This document shows positions 46,429-56,373 of a DNA stretch of 64,000 nt, one piece after another. A program made the translations under genes and the position numbers. Source of the DNA: Tilletiopsis washingtonensis (lineage: Eukaryota; Basidiomycota; Exobasidiomycetes; Entylomatales); assembly GCF_003144115.1 (NCBI RefSeq), contig NW_020312017.1, positions 27,354-91,353 on the forward strand, written 5' to 3'. Numbering within the stretch: the first letter of the stretch is position 1; each line of letters opens with the position of its first letter. The notes beneath the pieces are model-generated. The model saw only the letters and a program-made list of their open reading frames with translations. It did no database searches and was not told the DNA's origin.

Positions 46429-48115
46429 ATGCTCTCCAGTCCTCGCGAGATGAGCTATAGGCCTCCAGGCCGCTCTCGCCGACAAGCTGCCGGCGATCCC
46501 AACGCCGCTCGCCGCGTCACTTCAACGGCGTCACCCGCCGCTGCGCCGCATGCGTCCGTCGGTCAGGAAGAGGAGCTCTTCTACGCCGGCATGTATGCGC
46601 CGGCGGCGGAGCGTCTCGAGCCCAACTGCCCGACTCCAGCTCCGTCCGCCTCAGACTGTTTCCACGAGAGACGGCGCGCGAGGCACGCGCGGACTGCCAC
46701 GACTACGGCGGCAGCGACAGCCGCCGCGACGGAGCAGGACGGTTCAGCTCGCGAAGCTGGTTCGCGGGCGGGCAGTGCCAGCGATCTCGCGACGCCACTT
46801 CACACTGCAGCACGTCCGTCGAGCGCTTCAAGTGTTCGCACCGGCAGTGGCGCGCTTGTCGTCGGCGAAGGACAGCTCAAAAGCGTGAAGGCAACCACAC
46901 AACAGAGCAAGAAGTCTGCCGAGCCGACGTCGCGATACTCGATTGCTGCTGGCCGGGAGGAGAAGCGCAAGCAGCAAGCAGCCGCGTCTAAGGCCGCCCG
47001 GAACGAGCAGCCAGACTCGTCTGAGGACACCGAAGAGGAATCAGAGGAGGGGTCTGAGGAGGAAGCCTCAGCGTGTTGTATGAAGGCATCGTTCTTGCAC
47101 AGAGACTTCGTATTCATCTGTCCGATGCGGACCTGGACGCTCTCCTGCTGCAAGCCGAAGAACTGAAATCAGCGCTGCCTTCCCCGGACCTACCCAAACA
47201 AGAACTCGAGCTCGTCGATCTTACCTCGGCGCCGTGGAACCGTTCCAACATCCTGCCACCGAGCACCAGCGAGCCGCTGCTGAGATGGCTCAAGAGCTTC
47301 TATCAAGAGCATGTGCAGCCCCTACACTCCGCGATCGAGCCGCGCTTTCAAGAGTCTTTGAGAATCCGAGCCATCTCGTATCCAAAGATCCGAAGGAGGC
47401 TGGCGGAGTTCGGTCCCGAAGTGAGTCGTGCACTAGCTTTCAGGCGTGCAAGACTGACGGCTACTCTCAGGCAGAGTTGGTGCATCCCACACGGGCGTGG
47501 GCGACGGTCTTCGAGGGCGAGGCGTGGAGGAAGACGCGAGGAGACGTCTCTCATCCCAGCATCCTGCTCAACGTCAGTCACGAGCCATTCACGGTGCACC
47601 TGCACGCGGGTCCAACCCGGACGGCTTCAGGCGAGCGTCTGCCTCCCGGAGATAAGTACAAGGGCCCCGACATCGTCTCCACGCTCGTGCTCCAGCCTGG
47701 GCACATTCTCTTCCACCGGCCTCTGGCCGAGCGGCGCTACCGCCTGGCTCCGGCGTCGCAGGCAGGAGACGGCCCAGCTTCGGACTACTGGGCTGTCGCG
47801 CTGACGAGACCTTTCTATCTGCCGCGCGAGAAGATCGTCAAGCATTGGCGAAAGATCATGGCTAAGGCTATGAAGAAAGTCGCACCTCCTCCAAAGCGAA
47901 CGTCGAAGAAGTGGGCGGTCTACGAAAAGGAAGGGCGGGCGGTGGCGAAGTGGGCGGCCAACGTGGCGTCGGATGCCCTGGTAGCCCATAGAGCGAAGGT
48001 CAAGAGGTCAGGGATCATACTGGCGAAGATGCTGGCAGAGATCGCTGCAGAAGATTCCGACGACGGCGTTCAGCAGGACGCAGCTCGTCAGGCCAAGCGA
48101 CCCCGACTCTCATGA
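46429..48115 (+). CDS. Lineage-specific family member 1 (LLN...LH...DYW core)
   Basis: Unrecognised gene. The start is ATG 46429 or 46450. The N-terminal part (MSYRPPGRSRRQ..., then an acidic EDTEEESEEGSEEE stretch) is low complexity. Near 47060-47090 the reading frame shifts to the next block (LYEGIVLAQRLRIHLSDADL), so an unresolved intron or a real or assembly frameshift lies there. Then comes PLLRWLKSFYQEHVQPLH, an intron at 47421-47470, and an ordered C-terminal domain from 47471. Its landmarks are RAWATVFEGEAW, ILLNVSHEPFTVHLH, LVLQPGHILFHRPLAERRYR and DYWAVALTRPFY. A basic tail ends KRPRLS. The alternating beta-type pattern could be a double-stranded beta-helix, but no catalytic motif is certain. 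It is homologous to the 58972 gene and partly to the 48809 gene. Confidence 0.65.
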
Positions 48116-48808
48116 AAAGAAAGACGCACTGAGGCGCTGCGTCTCACTTCGCTTTGAGTACGCTGTGCCCTTTAGTTGTCTCAGAAGCTGGCTGCGAATG
48201 AAACAAATGCTCGAGTTCAGCAGGCGTGAGCGTGCATCCGACGCTGCGCGAGGCCGTCTCGACGACGGGCTAAAAGGTGTGACGTTGAGCGCACTTCTCA
48301 ACGATGCCCGCAGCAGCACTTCCTGTCTGCAAGTCCGCGCCGGCTCGATGAATTAATAGTGCTCGTTCATGCTGCTGCTTGAACTGGGAGCGAGCGCTGA
48401 ACTCAAGCAGAGGCCGTCGAGGGTCCTGCGTTGCGTGCTTTCTTGCCGACGCGTGACCTCTCGCGCGCGCAGCGCTTCAACGGCGCGCCGCGCATGCGCC
48501 TCGCTCCGTTGCAGCTTCCTCTTCACGACCACCACAGCCCGGCGCAGTGGCAACAGAGACGAGGCGAGATGGCACGCCACGCTCGCACATCTGCTGGCTG
48601 GTGGTGCGAGAGCAGCGAGGCGCGACAAAAGACCTTGGCTGCCCATGCTGAATCAGCTCGAGGGCGTGTGACAGGGGCCGGTCCGCGACACTCAGTGTGG
48701 ACAGCGCGCCGATGAGGCTGCAGAGCGCCGCATGGAGCAGCGAGCAATGGGGAAGCCAGCGCTTGAGCATCGCTCTTCAGCTCCACCACCGCCGCAGCCA
48801 GGGCAATC
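48116..48808. other. Spacer between two family members
   Basis: 693 bp with no supportable gene. Confidence 0.4.
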
Positions 48809-50303
48809 ATGGACTCTCTCCTGCATTCCCTCCGCCGCGCTCGCGCTTTCCGCACCACGCTTCACGCCCAGCCAGGCGGCGCCGTCACGCTGCGTGCTGA
48901 GCTGCAACTGGCCGCCGCCGCCGCAGGAGCACGCGAGGAGGAGGACCCAGACTTTCACGTTGGCCTCTTCGCGCCGAGGGAGGATGCAGACTTCTCCGTC
49001 GGCCTCTACGCGCCGATGGAGGAAGCGAATGGCGTTGATCAGACGCAGGACGCCGCAGGTGAGTAGCGCTACATGACGGGTGGCGCGCGTGTGCTTGCTG
49101 AACAGCCCATTGACGCTCGCGGCGCCAGCTGCAGCACCTCATGCGCCGGACGTTGCTTATGCCCTGGCCGTCGACCGCAACAACGCCGTGGGCGCCGAGC
49201 GCAGCGTTGCCGATGTCTTTCACCCAGTGTCTACTGCGCCGTGCGTCGGTGCAGCTCCGCAGTTAGCTGGTGGTGCGTCGGGCGGAAACCAGCATGCGCC
49301 ACGCGACGTCGTAGCCAACGCTGTCGACAAGGCGCAGCATCTCCAAGGCGCTCCGTCCTTGTCCGCGTGCAAAAAGAGGAAGCAAGGTGTCGATTCCGAG
49401 TCTCCGTCTGCTGCAGCTAGCAGCGTGACCGAGGCCAATGCAAGAAGGGCATCTGTCGTCTTTCTTCCTCCTGCGCATCACGGTCAGACCGAGCAAAGCA
49501 AGGCCAAGTCTGCGCCGCAAAGCCTTGAACAGGCAGCGGCAGCTGAAGATGCTGGCGCACGGGACGCTCTTCCCGAAGCTGCTGCGCCACCGTCTTGCTC
49601 TGTTCCCGCCAAGACGCCCGAGCGGCGCATAGTGCGCGGTAAAGAGCGTGCAAAACGGACGTATGACTGGCTCGTTCAGGATTTGCCATATCTTGGCGAC
49701 ACGATGCACGACAACAAGGATCTGTGCCTGCTTTACTTTGGCCGCCAAGTTGCTCACAGAGTGGTGAGGCTGCGCCCGCTTGTCGCTGAGCTCGTCAATC
49801 AGTTTGCACAAGGCAAGGAGCTCTTGAAGGCACTCTACTCTGCGCGTGACCCTCGGACGGCGTTCATGCCAGGGCCTCTCTTGCTTCATTCTCCGGGACA
49901 GGCTCTGCATGACTCAAAAACCAAAGACTTTCTCTTTTGGCTGAAGGATCTGTACGCTGCCTTCATACTCCGGCTGCATCTGCTCTGTCGCCCAAGGTCC
50001 AGACGGACTCGACTGGAGAGTCTCGTGGCCTCAGCAGCAACGCGCAGGCGCGAGAAGGAGCTTCAAGATGCCGCCCTAATGCGCCGCATTACAAATTCAA
50101 ACTTCGCCGCTGACAGCAGCCGCTCGCACGGTATCGTGCCAGCGGGCATGCAGCGCCCGCGTGAGGCCTGTCCCAGGGGGGAAAGCCTGAGCGGGCGCCT
50201 GAGCGGGCATGCACGAAGACGCCTGCCGTGCGCTGCCCTGGCCAGCATGGCAGGCGACTTCCTTTTCGGGGCCTTCGCGCGCCGACTACATCGGTGCCTC
50301 TGA
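48809..50303 (+). CDS. Lineage-specific family member 2, apparently lacking the DYW core
   Basis: Two exons (48809-49058, 49129-50303) join in phase to 474 residues. The N-terminus has a repeated motif, HVGLFAPRED and SVGLYAPMEE, echoed by YAGMYAPAAE in member 1. A low-complexity middle leads to an ordered part: RAKRTYDWLVQDLPYLGDTM and VRLRPLVAELVNQFAQGKEL. LLLHSPGQALHDSKTKDFLF-WLKDLYAAF resembles the LLRWLKSFYQEHV block of member 1. The frame then continues through Arg-rich sequence to a stop at 50301 without an LLN/DYW domain. It may be truncated, or use an unrecognised splice. A 7-bp inverted repeat (50304-50324) directly follows the stop. Confidence 0.55.
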
Positions 50304-50324
50304 GTTGTAGTCGCCGGCTACAAC
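50304..50324. other. Small inverted repeat after a stop codon
   Basis: GTTGTAG and CTACAAC form a perfect 7-bp stem around a 7-nt loop immediately after the family-member-2 stop. It could be a 3'-UTR hairpin, but such short stems are frequent by chance. Confidence 0.3.
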
Positions 50325-50522
50325 TCCTCTTCAATGTAGTCGAGTGTGCAGCGTCTCGCTGGCACCGCCGCCGCCGCCCGCACCTGCACAGCGCCGCCCC
50401 TGTGTGGCGCTCATCCGCTTGCGCACGAGCGGGGCCGTGTCCCCCCCTTGGACGGAGAGCGGCGCTCGCGCCCCTCTTGCTTCTTGACCACCACCACTGC
50501 ACACGTCCGTTCACGCCGCACG

Positions 50523-53500
50523 ATGGACCCTGCTTGGCATGCCGGCCCGGGCTGGGCGTCTGCGTCAAGCCCCGGCCCACGCCGCGCGGCGCCCATGCAG
50601 CCGCCGCCGCCGCACACGCCGCATCGCAGCGACGCCCAGCGTCCCGTCCTTGCGCCTTTGCAGCAGCAACCGCAGCAGTACGATCCGTCCTTCTCGCCCT
50701 ACGGCGGCTCCCACTACCACCACGCCAAGCAAGCGCTCACGTGGCGCGAAGACGAGGAGCGGCGCCACAAGCGCGAGCGCCTGCAGCTCGAGCAGCAGCG
50801 TCTCCAGCTTCAGATGCAGGAGCAGCAGCGCGAGCGCATGCAGCTCGAGCAGCAGCGTCTCCAGCTTAAGATGCAGGAGCTACAGCAGCAGCAGCAGCAC
50901 GCCGAGGAGACCTTCCAGCGCGAGCGTCGCGAAGCGCTGCAGATGCACGCATGGTCATCGCCGTGGCAGCCGCCGCCGCCGCAGCAGCCCACCGGCCAGC
51001 ATCACCAGTCGCCGTCGGCTGGCCGCGCGTTTCCCCGTCAGCACACGCAGACGCAGGCGCAGGCGCAGGCGCAGCCGCAGCCGCCGTGGCTGCGTCGTCC
51101 GTACAGCGGCCCATCGCCCAGCAGTGCGGGCACGTCGTCGACCATCCATCCGCGCTTCGAGAGTGTGGCTCCGTCGCCAACAAACGATGCCTTTGGCTCG
51201 GCATCGCCGCCCCTCTTTCCCGGCGTGCCGGCCCCGCGGCCGGTGTCGCCTTCGCTGAAGCGGCCGCTGCTCGAGGTCCTCAACTCGGCCGCACCGGCCG
51301 CGCGCGCGGCTGGCTCGTCGTCGGCAACTGCCGCACGTACTCGCGCATCGATGCCACCGCCGGGCGTGGGCACCTCAACGTCTTTCTCTTCGGCTCCAGC
51401 ATCGGGCTCTCTGGCTCCTGCCTGGACCGCCGGCGTCTCCATCAACGACGAGCGCCCGCCCAAGCGCGCGGTGAGTCCATGCCTCTGCGCTCGTTCCGCA
51501 CTCGCGAGCGGCACCCAGCTCCTTGTTCCTCCGCGCCGTCACGCCGTCCGCGCTTTTTCTGGCACTCTCTCTCTCTCTCNNNNNNNNNNNNNNNNNNNNN
51601 NNNNNNNNNNNNNNNNNNNNNNNNNNNNNNNNNNNNNNNNNNNNNNNNNNNNNNNNNNNNNNNNNNNNNNNNNNNNNNNNNNNNNNNNNNNNNNNNNNNN
51701 NNNNNNNNNNNNNNNNNNNNNNNNNNNNNNNNNNNNNNNNNNNNCGCGCTTCTTGTGGCACTCTCTCTCTCTCTCTCACCCCCTCCCTCGCCGCGCTGTT
51801 ACGCCGTCCGCGCTTCTTGTGGCACTCTCTCTCTCTCTCTCTTACCCCCTCCCTCGCCGCGCTGTTACGCCGTCCGCGCTTTTTCTGGCACTCTCTCTCT
51901 TCGCTCCGCGCTGTCCCGCCGTGCTCGCTTCGTGTGGCTCCTTCTCTCTTCGCTCCGCGCTGTCCCGCCGTGCTCGCTTCGTGCGACACACTCGGCTGTT
52001 TCCCTTCGCGCCGTCCCGCCGCACCCTCGTGGCATTTCTCTGCTCTTCGCCCGGCGCCAGCACGCCGCGGCGTCTTGTTGCTCAATTTCCGTTGACCTGT
52101 TTGACTGACACCGCTCGCGCTACAGAGAAGCGGACGACGGGCTGGAACGTACCAGCCCAGCAAGTTCGAAGTGCGCATCGCAGCAGGAGCATCGCCTGCG
52201 ATCGACACGGCAGCAAGCTCAGGATCGCCTTCGACTCGTGCAGCAATCGGCACGGCGACGAGTGCGGGCTCGCCTTCCGACACCACAGCAAGCACGGGCG
52301 CGTTCTTGCCTCGTGCAGCGCCGGGCACAGCGTCAAGCGCAGCAGAGTCGAAGCACGCAGCCGCCTCACTGTTGGTGAGCGCGGCGAACCATACTGCGCC
52401 CTCCGCCTCACGTGCAGAGGCAGCTGGCGCAGACGGCGCAAAGAGCGCAGCTCCGTGGCCTGAGGAGGGCCAGAGGGCATCTCTTCCAGTCTCTCGCTCG
52501 CCATGCGACAAGAACGGCAGCGAGATGTCGCGCGACGAGGCACGGCCCATCTCCGACGAGTCTCGGCGTGCCTCTGAGCTCGAGGCTCGCTCGACGGCGC
52601 TGCACTTCACCGGCTCGTCTGCGCCGCGCGCAGGAGACGGCACCAGGCGCGATGAGGCACAAGTTATGTCCGACAATTCTCGTCCCACCTCCGGGTCCGA
52701 GCCTCGCCCGACGGCGCTAGACACGCCTGGCCAGCCTGCGCCGCGCGTGGGAGGCAGTAGCGAGATGCTGTGCGATGAGGCACGGCCGGCCAACGAGGCT
52801 CGGTCCGTCTCGGCCTCGGCTTCGGCCTCTGGGCACGCGTCCGCCACGGCTCCCATCGTCATCTCCGACGACGACTCGTCGTCCGGCTTTGTCATGCCAG
52901 CGATCGACTCGCGCCCATCTTCGCCGCAGCGGACAGCAACAGTAGAAGTCGAGATGCTGTGCGACGGCTCGGAAGGCCGTCGCAGCTCGAGCGACGCGCC
53001 CGGCAACGTACCGGCTGTTGGCCTGCGCCCTGCCTCGCCGGTGCCGGCCTGCGACGCGCCGGCACCGGGCATCGTGTCCGCCCTCGCTCCCATCGCCACC
53101 TCCGCCAACGACTCGTCGTCCGACCCTGACCTTCCCGCGATCGACTCACGCCCGCCTTCGCCGCCGTCAGCAGCTGCAGCTGGTGAGACGCCGTGCGACA
53201 AGGCCCTCATGGCCGACGCCTTGCTCGACGCGCCCGGCGACGTGCCGGCCGACAATTCGCGCCCTGCCTCGCCGGTGCCGGCCCGCGATGCACCGGCACC
53301 AGCGGCACCAAAGAGCGTGCACTGGTCGTCTGAAGTCTCGAGCACAGCTGCCGCGAAGGAGAAGGGCACGTCGGCGGCGAAAGTCGCGGCGGAGGGCACG
53401 GACACGTCCTCGAGCACGGCTACCGCGCTGGAGAAGGGCGCGTCGTCAAAGGTTGCGGCGAAGGGCACGGACACGCCGTCGAGCAAGGCTGCCGCGCAGG

Positions 53501-54164
53501 AGAGGAGCACGTCGTCGAAGATTGCTCGCACAGGCACGCCGTCGAGCAAGGCTGCCGCGCAGGAGACGAGCACGTCGTCGAAGATTGCTCGCACGGGCAC
53601 GCCGTCGAGCAAGGCTGCCGCGCAGGAGACGAGCACGTCGTCGAAGATTGCTCGCACGGGCACTCCGTCGAGCAAGGCCGCGAGCACGACTAAAATCAAG
53701 ACCAAGGCCAAGGGCGAGAGCACCAAGGAGCTTGCCGCGAAGTGGGGCGTGCCTCGGGCCGAGGACATGGCCGAGTTCTCGTACAAGATCAGTAAAATAG
53801 ACGGCGTCAATTGGACGGACAAGGACCGCATTGCCATCAAGGCTACGATCGACAAGCAGTTTGATGCGCTGTACAACGATGGGCTCCGTGGTGAGGAGCT
53901 GAAGCTCAGCATGATGTACAACGAAATCATTGCGCTCAACACCCGCCTCGACAAGAAGGTGAGTTCGGAGCCACGGAGCTACCAACCGCGGCTGACTCTC
54001 GCCGTCAGGGCCCTGGCGCCGCTGCCGCCGCAGCCCACAAGCTGGTGCCATACACCCGCGTCGTCTACAAGCTGATGCTCGTCTATACCAACATCTACGG
54101 ATTCGACAGTCTCGCCAGCAAGCATGTCGACGAGATGTGCGAATGGCTGACCGAGCATGCATAA
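50523..54164 (+). CDS. Hypothetical 978-residue protein: Gln-rich coiled coil, 21-residue repeats, ordered C-terminus
   Basis: Three exons (50523-51470, 52126-53958, 54009-54164) join in phase. The first intron is 655 nt, far longer than others here, and holds minisatellite and an assembly gap. Residues about 78-141 form a Gln/Glu/Arg coiled coil with an internal repeat (LQLEQQRLQLQMQEQQRE). A Ser/Pro-rich middle repeats the phrase 'DSRP(A/P)SP'. Residues about 766-835 are three-plus copies of a 21-residue unit, TPSSKAAAQETSTSSKIARTG-like. The last about 130 residues look ordered and conserved: STKELAAKWGVPRAEDMAEF, KDRIAIKATIDKQFDALYND, YTRVVYKLMLVYTNIYGFDS and a closing CEWLTEHA. No family was recognised. 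The coiled coil and disordered linkers suggest a scaffold or regulator. Confidence 0.65.
51543..51990. repeat. CT-rich minisatellite inside an intron, interrupted by a gap
   Basis: Units of about 64-66 bp (CGCGCTTCTTGTGGCACTCT, a (CT)n run, then CCCCCTCCCTCGCCGCGCTG) start at 51745, 51809 and 51875, and another lies before the gap. A second, related 49-bp direct repeat (CGCTCCGCGCTGTCCCGCCG...) occurs at about 51900 and 51949. The array lies wholly within the predicted first intron of the 978-residue gene. Confidence 0.85.
51580..51744. other. Assembly gap (165 N)
   Basis: A run of undetermined bases in the middle of the minisatellite. The repeat array was probably collapsed or unresolved, so its true length is unknown. 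Confidence 0.99.
53473..53680 (+). repeat. In-frame 63-bp coding repeats
   Basis: Copies begin at 53473, 53536, 53599 and 53662 (partial), exactly 63 bp apart and nearly identical, encoding a 21-residue Ser/Thr/Lys/Ala unit. The unit length preserves the reading frame. This suggests recent expansion by slippage or unequal exchange, with selection for an open frame. Confidence 0.9.
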
Positions 54165-54973
54165 TAGTCAGACCTGCCCTCGCATCCAGTCGCGAATTCG
54201 CATGTCCCGCGTCACACTCGCCCTCGTCTCTCGAATCAGATCGATCTTTTGTGCGACATGCCGTGCTGGAGGTGCTGCTGCGCAAGCGAGCGGAGGCACA
54301 CGCGACGAGGACAGGCAGAAGAGGGTTGGAATGCGGCGGTCGGAGAAGAGCGGGCTGGAAAGGATCATGCTCGGACGGGTGCGGCCCGGCAGTACAGAGG
54401 CGCGTGGGGGCTCGTATGCGAGAGAACGACAGGGGAAGAGAATGAAGGGGGGCGGGGGCGCAGAAGCGCAGGAAAGAAGCGGGGACGATGCGTGTCGTGC
54501 TTGCTGTCTTGCCGAGTCCGTGATGGGCATGGCGCAGGACCGAGCGAGCGAGCGAGCGAGCGGGCGAGAGGAGACATGCTGCTCGAGGGAGCACGGTCAG
54601 CATGAAGCGCAGACCCAGGTGCAGACACGTACGATGGATGGGAGGGGAAGGAAGCGCGGCGCCGGTGCCGATTGGGCGAGCGGGCGAGAGGAGTCAGGCT
54701 GCTCGAGGGAGCACGGTCAGCATGAAGCGCAGACCCAGGTGCAGACACGTACGATGGATGGGAGGGGAAGGAAGCGCGGCGCCGGTGCCGATTGGGCGAG
54801 CGGGCGAGAGGAGTCAGGCTGCTCGAGGGAGCACGGTCAGCATGAAGCGCAGACTCAGGCGCAGACACGTACGATGAGTGAGAGGGAGGGAAGCATGGCG
54901 CAGTGCTCTTCAAGCGAGCGACGGGCCTTGGAAAGAAGAAGGGATCGGATCAATCTTTCTGTGCGCGTCACAG
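54165..54973. other. Spacer dominated by a 120-bp minisatellite
   Basis: Convergent spacer of about 0.8 kb. Long frames exist on both strands through the repeat because the unit is a multiple of three, but they encode only low-complexity repeats and are not called as genes. Confidence 0.5.
54556..54893. repeat. 120-bp tandem repeat (about 2.7 copies)
   Basis: The word CATGAAGCGCAGAC recurs at 54601, 54721 and 54841, exactly 120 bp apart, inside nearly identical units starting GCGAGCGGGCGAGAGGAG. A GCGA tetranucleotide run precedes the first copy (54540-54560). The third copy is diverged and incomplete. Confidence 0.9.
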
Positions 54974-56036
54974 CTACTGCGGGCGCGAGCGCGGAAAGCG
55001 GCGCGCCAACTCCTTGAGCCGGCCCGACGCCCCGGGCTTGACCTCCTCTGTCCACTCTAGTCCCTCCGCCTGAGCCGCACCCGCGTGCTGGGCAATGAGT
55101 GCCATGGTGGCAGAGTTGCGGTGGCGACCGGCCCTAGATCACGGCGCACAGGTTCAGCGAGCGTGCAGCAGCTGTCAGAGATACTGCCAGCCCTGGCACT
55201 CACGGGCCGGGGGGCGCAGTGAGCCTCAAGGGCGGCGCTCTGCCTGCAGCGCGGCGTCCGGTGCTTGACGTTTCAGCGGCCGCCGACGCCTCCACAACCT
55301 CGTCCTCTGACTCGTCCGCTGCGGATCGACCGCGCGTGCTGCTCGGACCGGCGTGGAGACGAGCGTCTGTAGCCGCGAGCGGCTCTCGCATCTCGAGGTA
55401 CGCCGAATCGAAGCATGCCTTGTGGTCCTGGTACTTGCCGTTTCCACGCCAAGCGGGATCCTCGTGAAATTTGCGCGCGGCGAGGCGGATGTCGAGCACC
55501 GTCGCCTCAAGGGTCTCGGCTCTGCTGTGCCACAGTTGAAGAAGCATGTCTTCGCTCTCGTCCTTGAACGACGGCATCTTAGAGGCGCGAGCGATGCACG
55601 CCTTGCTACTTGAGGGCTCCTGCAGCAGCGCAAAAGACATATCCAGCCTCTGCAGGCGGGTGGAGCTGATGGATGTCAGCATGGCATGACAAGCGTTGCC
55701 GTTGGTGACCTACAGCTTGAATGCCTTTACCGTTGCAGGGACTGCCGACGGCCTCTTCATCTCGTGCACTCGCAGAAGCGCTGACTCGAAGGCGTCCAGC
55801 CTCTCTGCCATCCTAGCAGGTGGCGCCTCGAATGCCCGAGCAGCCCAATCATCCACAGTCTCAGTTGTCTCTCCGTCGCACTCGTGAGGAGGGGGGACGC
55901 GCCTGCCCGTCAGAAAGTTGTTTGCAAAGGTGTCGGGCAGCGAAGCCAAGGTCTCGTGCATGGCTACGTCTCTAATGTGCTGCACTTCGCGAGAAGGCAT
56001 ACCGCTGCCATGGCTCACGGTCTTCTTGTTCTTCAT
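54974..56036 (-). CDS. Hypothetical small acidic/charged protein
   Basis: Three exons inferred from phase. The start at 56036 gives MKNKKTVSHGSG; an intron (GTAGGT donor) joins to STRLQRLDMSFALLQEP. A second intron (GTGAGT donor near 55194) leads to a last exon ending RRFPRSRPQ, stop at 54974-54976. Without the second intron the protein would end at APPGP near 55200. The centre looks ordered and helical (DDWAARAFEAPPARMAERLD, LLQLWHSRAETLEATVLDIR), and a DESEDEVVEASAAAE acidic patch follows. No family was recognised. It is divergent from the GIY-YIG gene across only 337 bp, so the two could share regulation. Confidence 0.55.
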
Positions 56037-56373
56037 GAGTGCGGCGAGGATGAGGGAGAGAGAAGGTGCTGGTGCAGTCGAGTGGTGAAGAGAGGGGCAC
56101 GGCTGTCCGTTCTGCGCGCGGCAGCAGCAGGCCGCACTGTGCGCGCAGCCGCACCGTGCGCGCAGCCGCACGAGACGCGCGCGCGCAGCGTGTAGAGTGG
56201 CGTGTCACTTCAGGCGCAGGCACGTGCTCGCTTGACTGCCTTGACGCACCTTCTGGCTCGTCGCCGCGCACGGCCGCTCCATTGCGATCCAGCGGAAGTG
56301 GGCCAGAGAAAGAGCGCCGGACTCCTCACGCGGGGCTGCTGCGCCCTTTCCCTCTTGACCCTCACCTCTCATC
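56037..56373. promoter_or_regulatory. Divergent promoter between the acidic-protein gene and the GIY-YIG gene
   Basis: 337 bp between two outward start codons. It contains a tandem GCGCGCAGCCGCAC (56144-56171) and a C/T-rich leader on the right side. No operator is identified. Confidence 0.5.

Noticed and set aside
51375-53954. 859-codon minus-strand frame through the N gap
   Set aside because: It depends on translating undetermined bases and on the antisense of low-complexity coding repeats; its repeated motifs mirror the plus-strand repeats.
54556-54893. CRISPR-like array
   Set aside because: The repeats are contiguous 120-bp units with no unique spacers, and the genome is eukaryotic.
54157-55017. 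286-codon plus-strand frame over the 120-bp repeats
   Set aside because: It consists of the minisatellite plus flanks, overlaps the end of a better-supported minus-strand gene, and the opposite strand is equally open.
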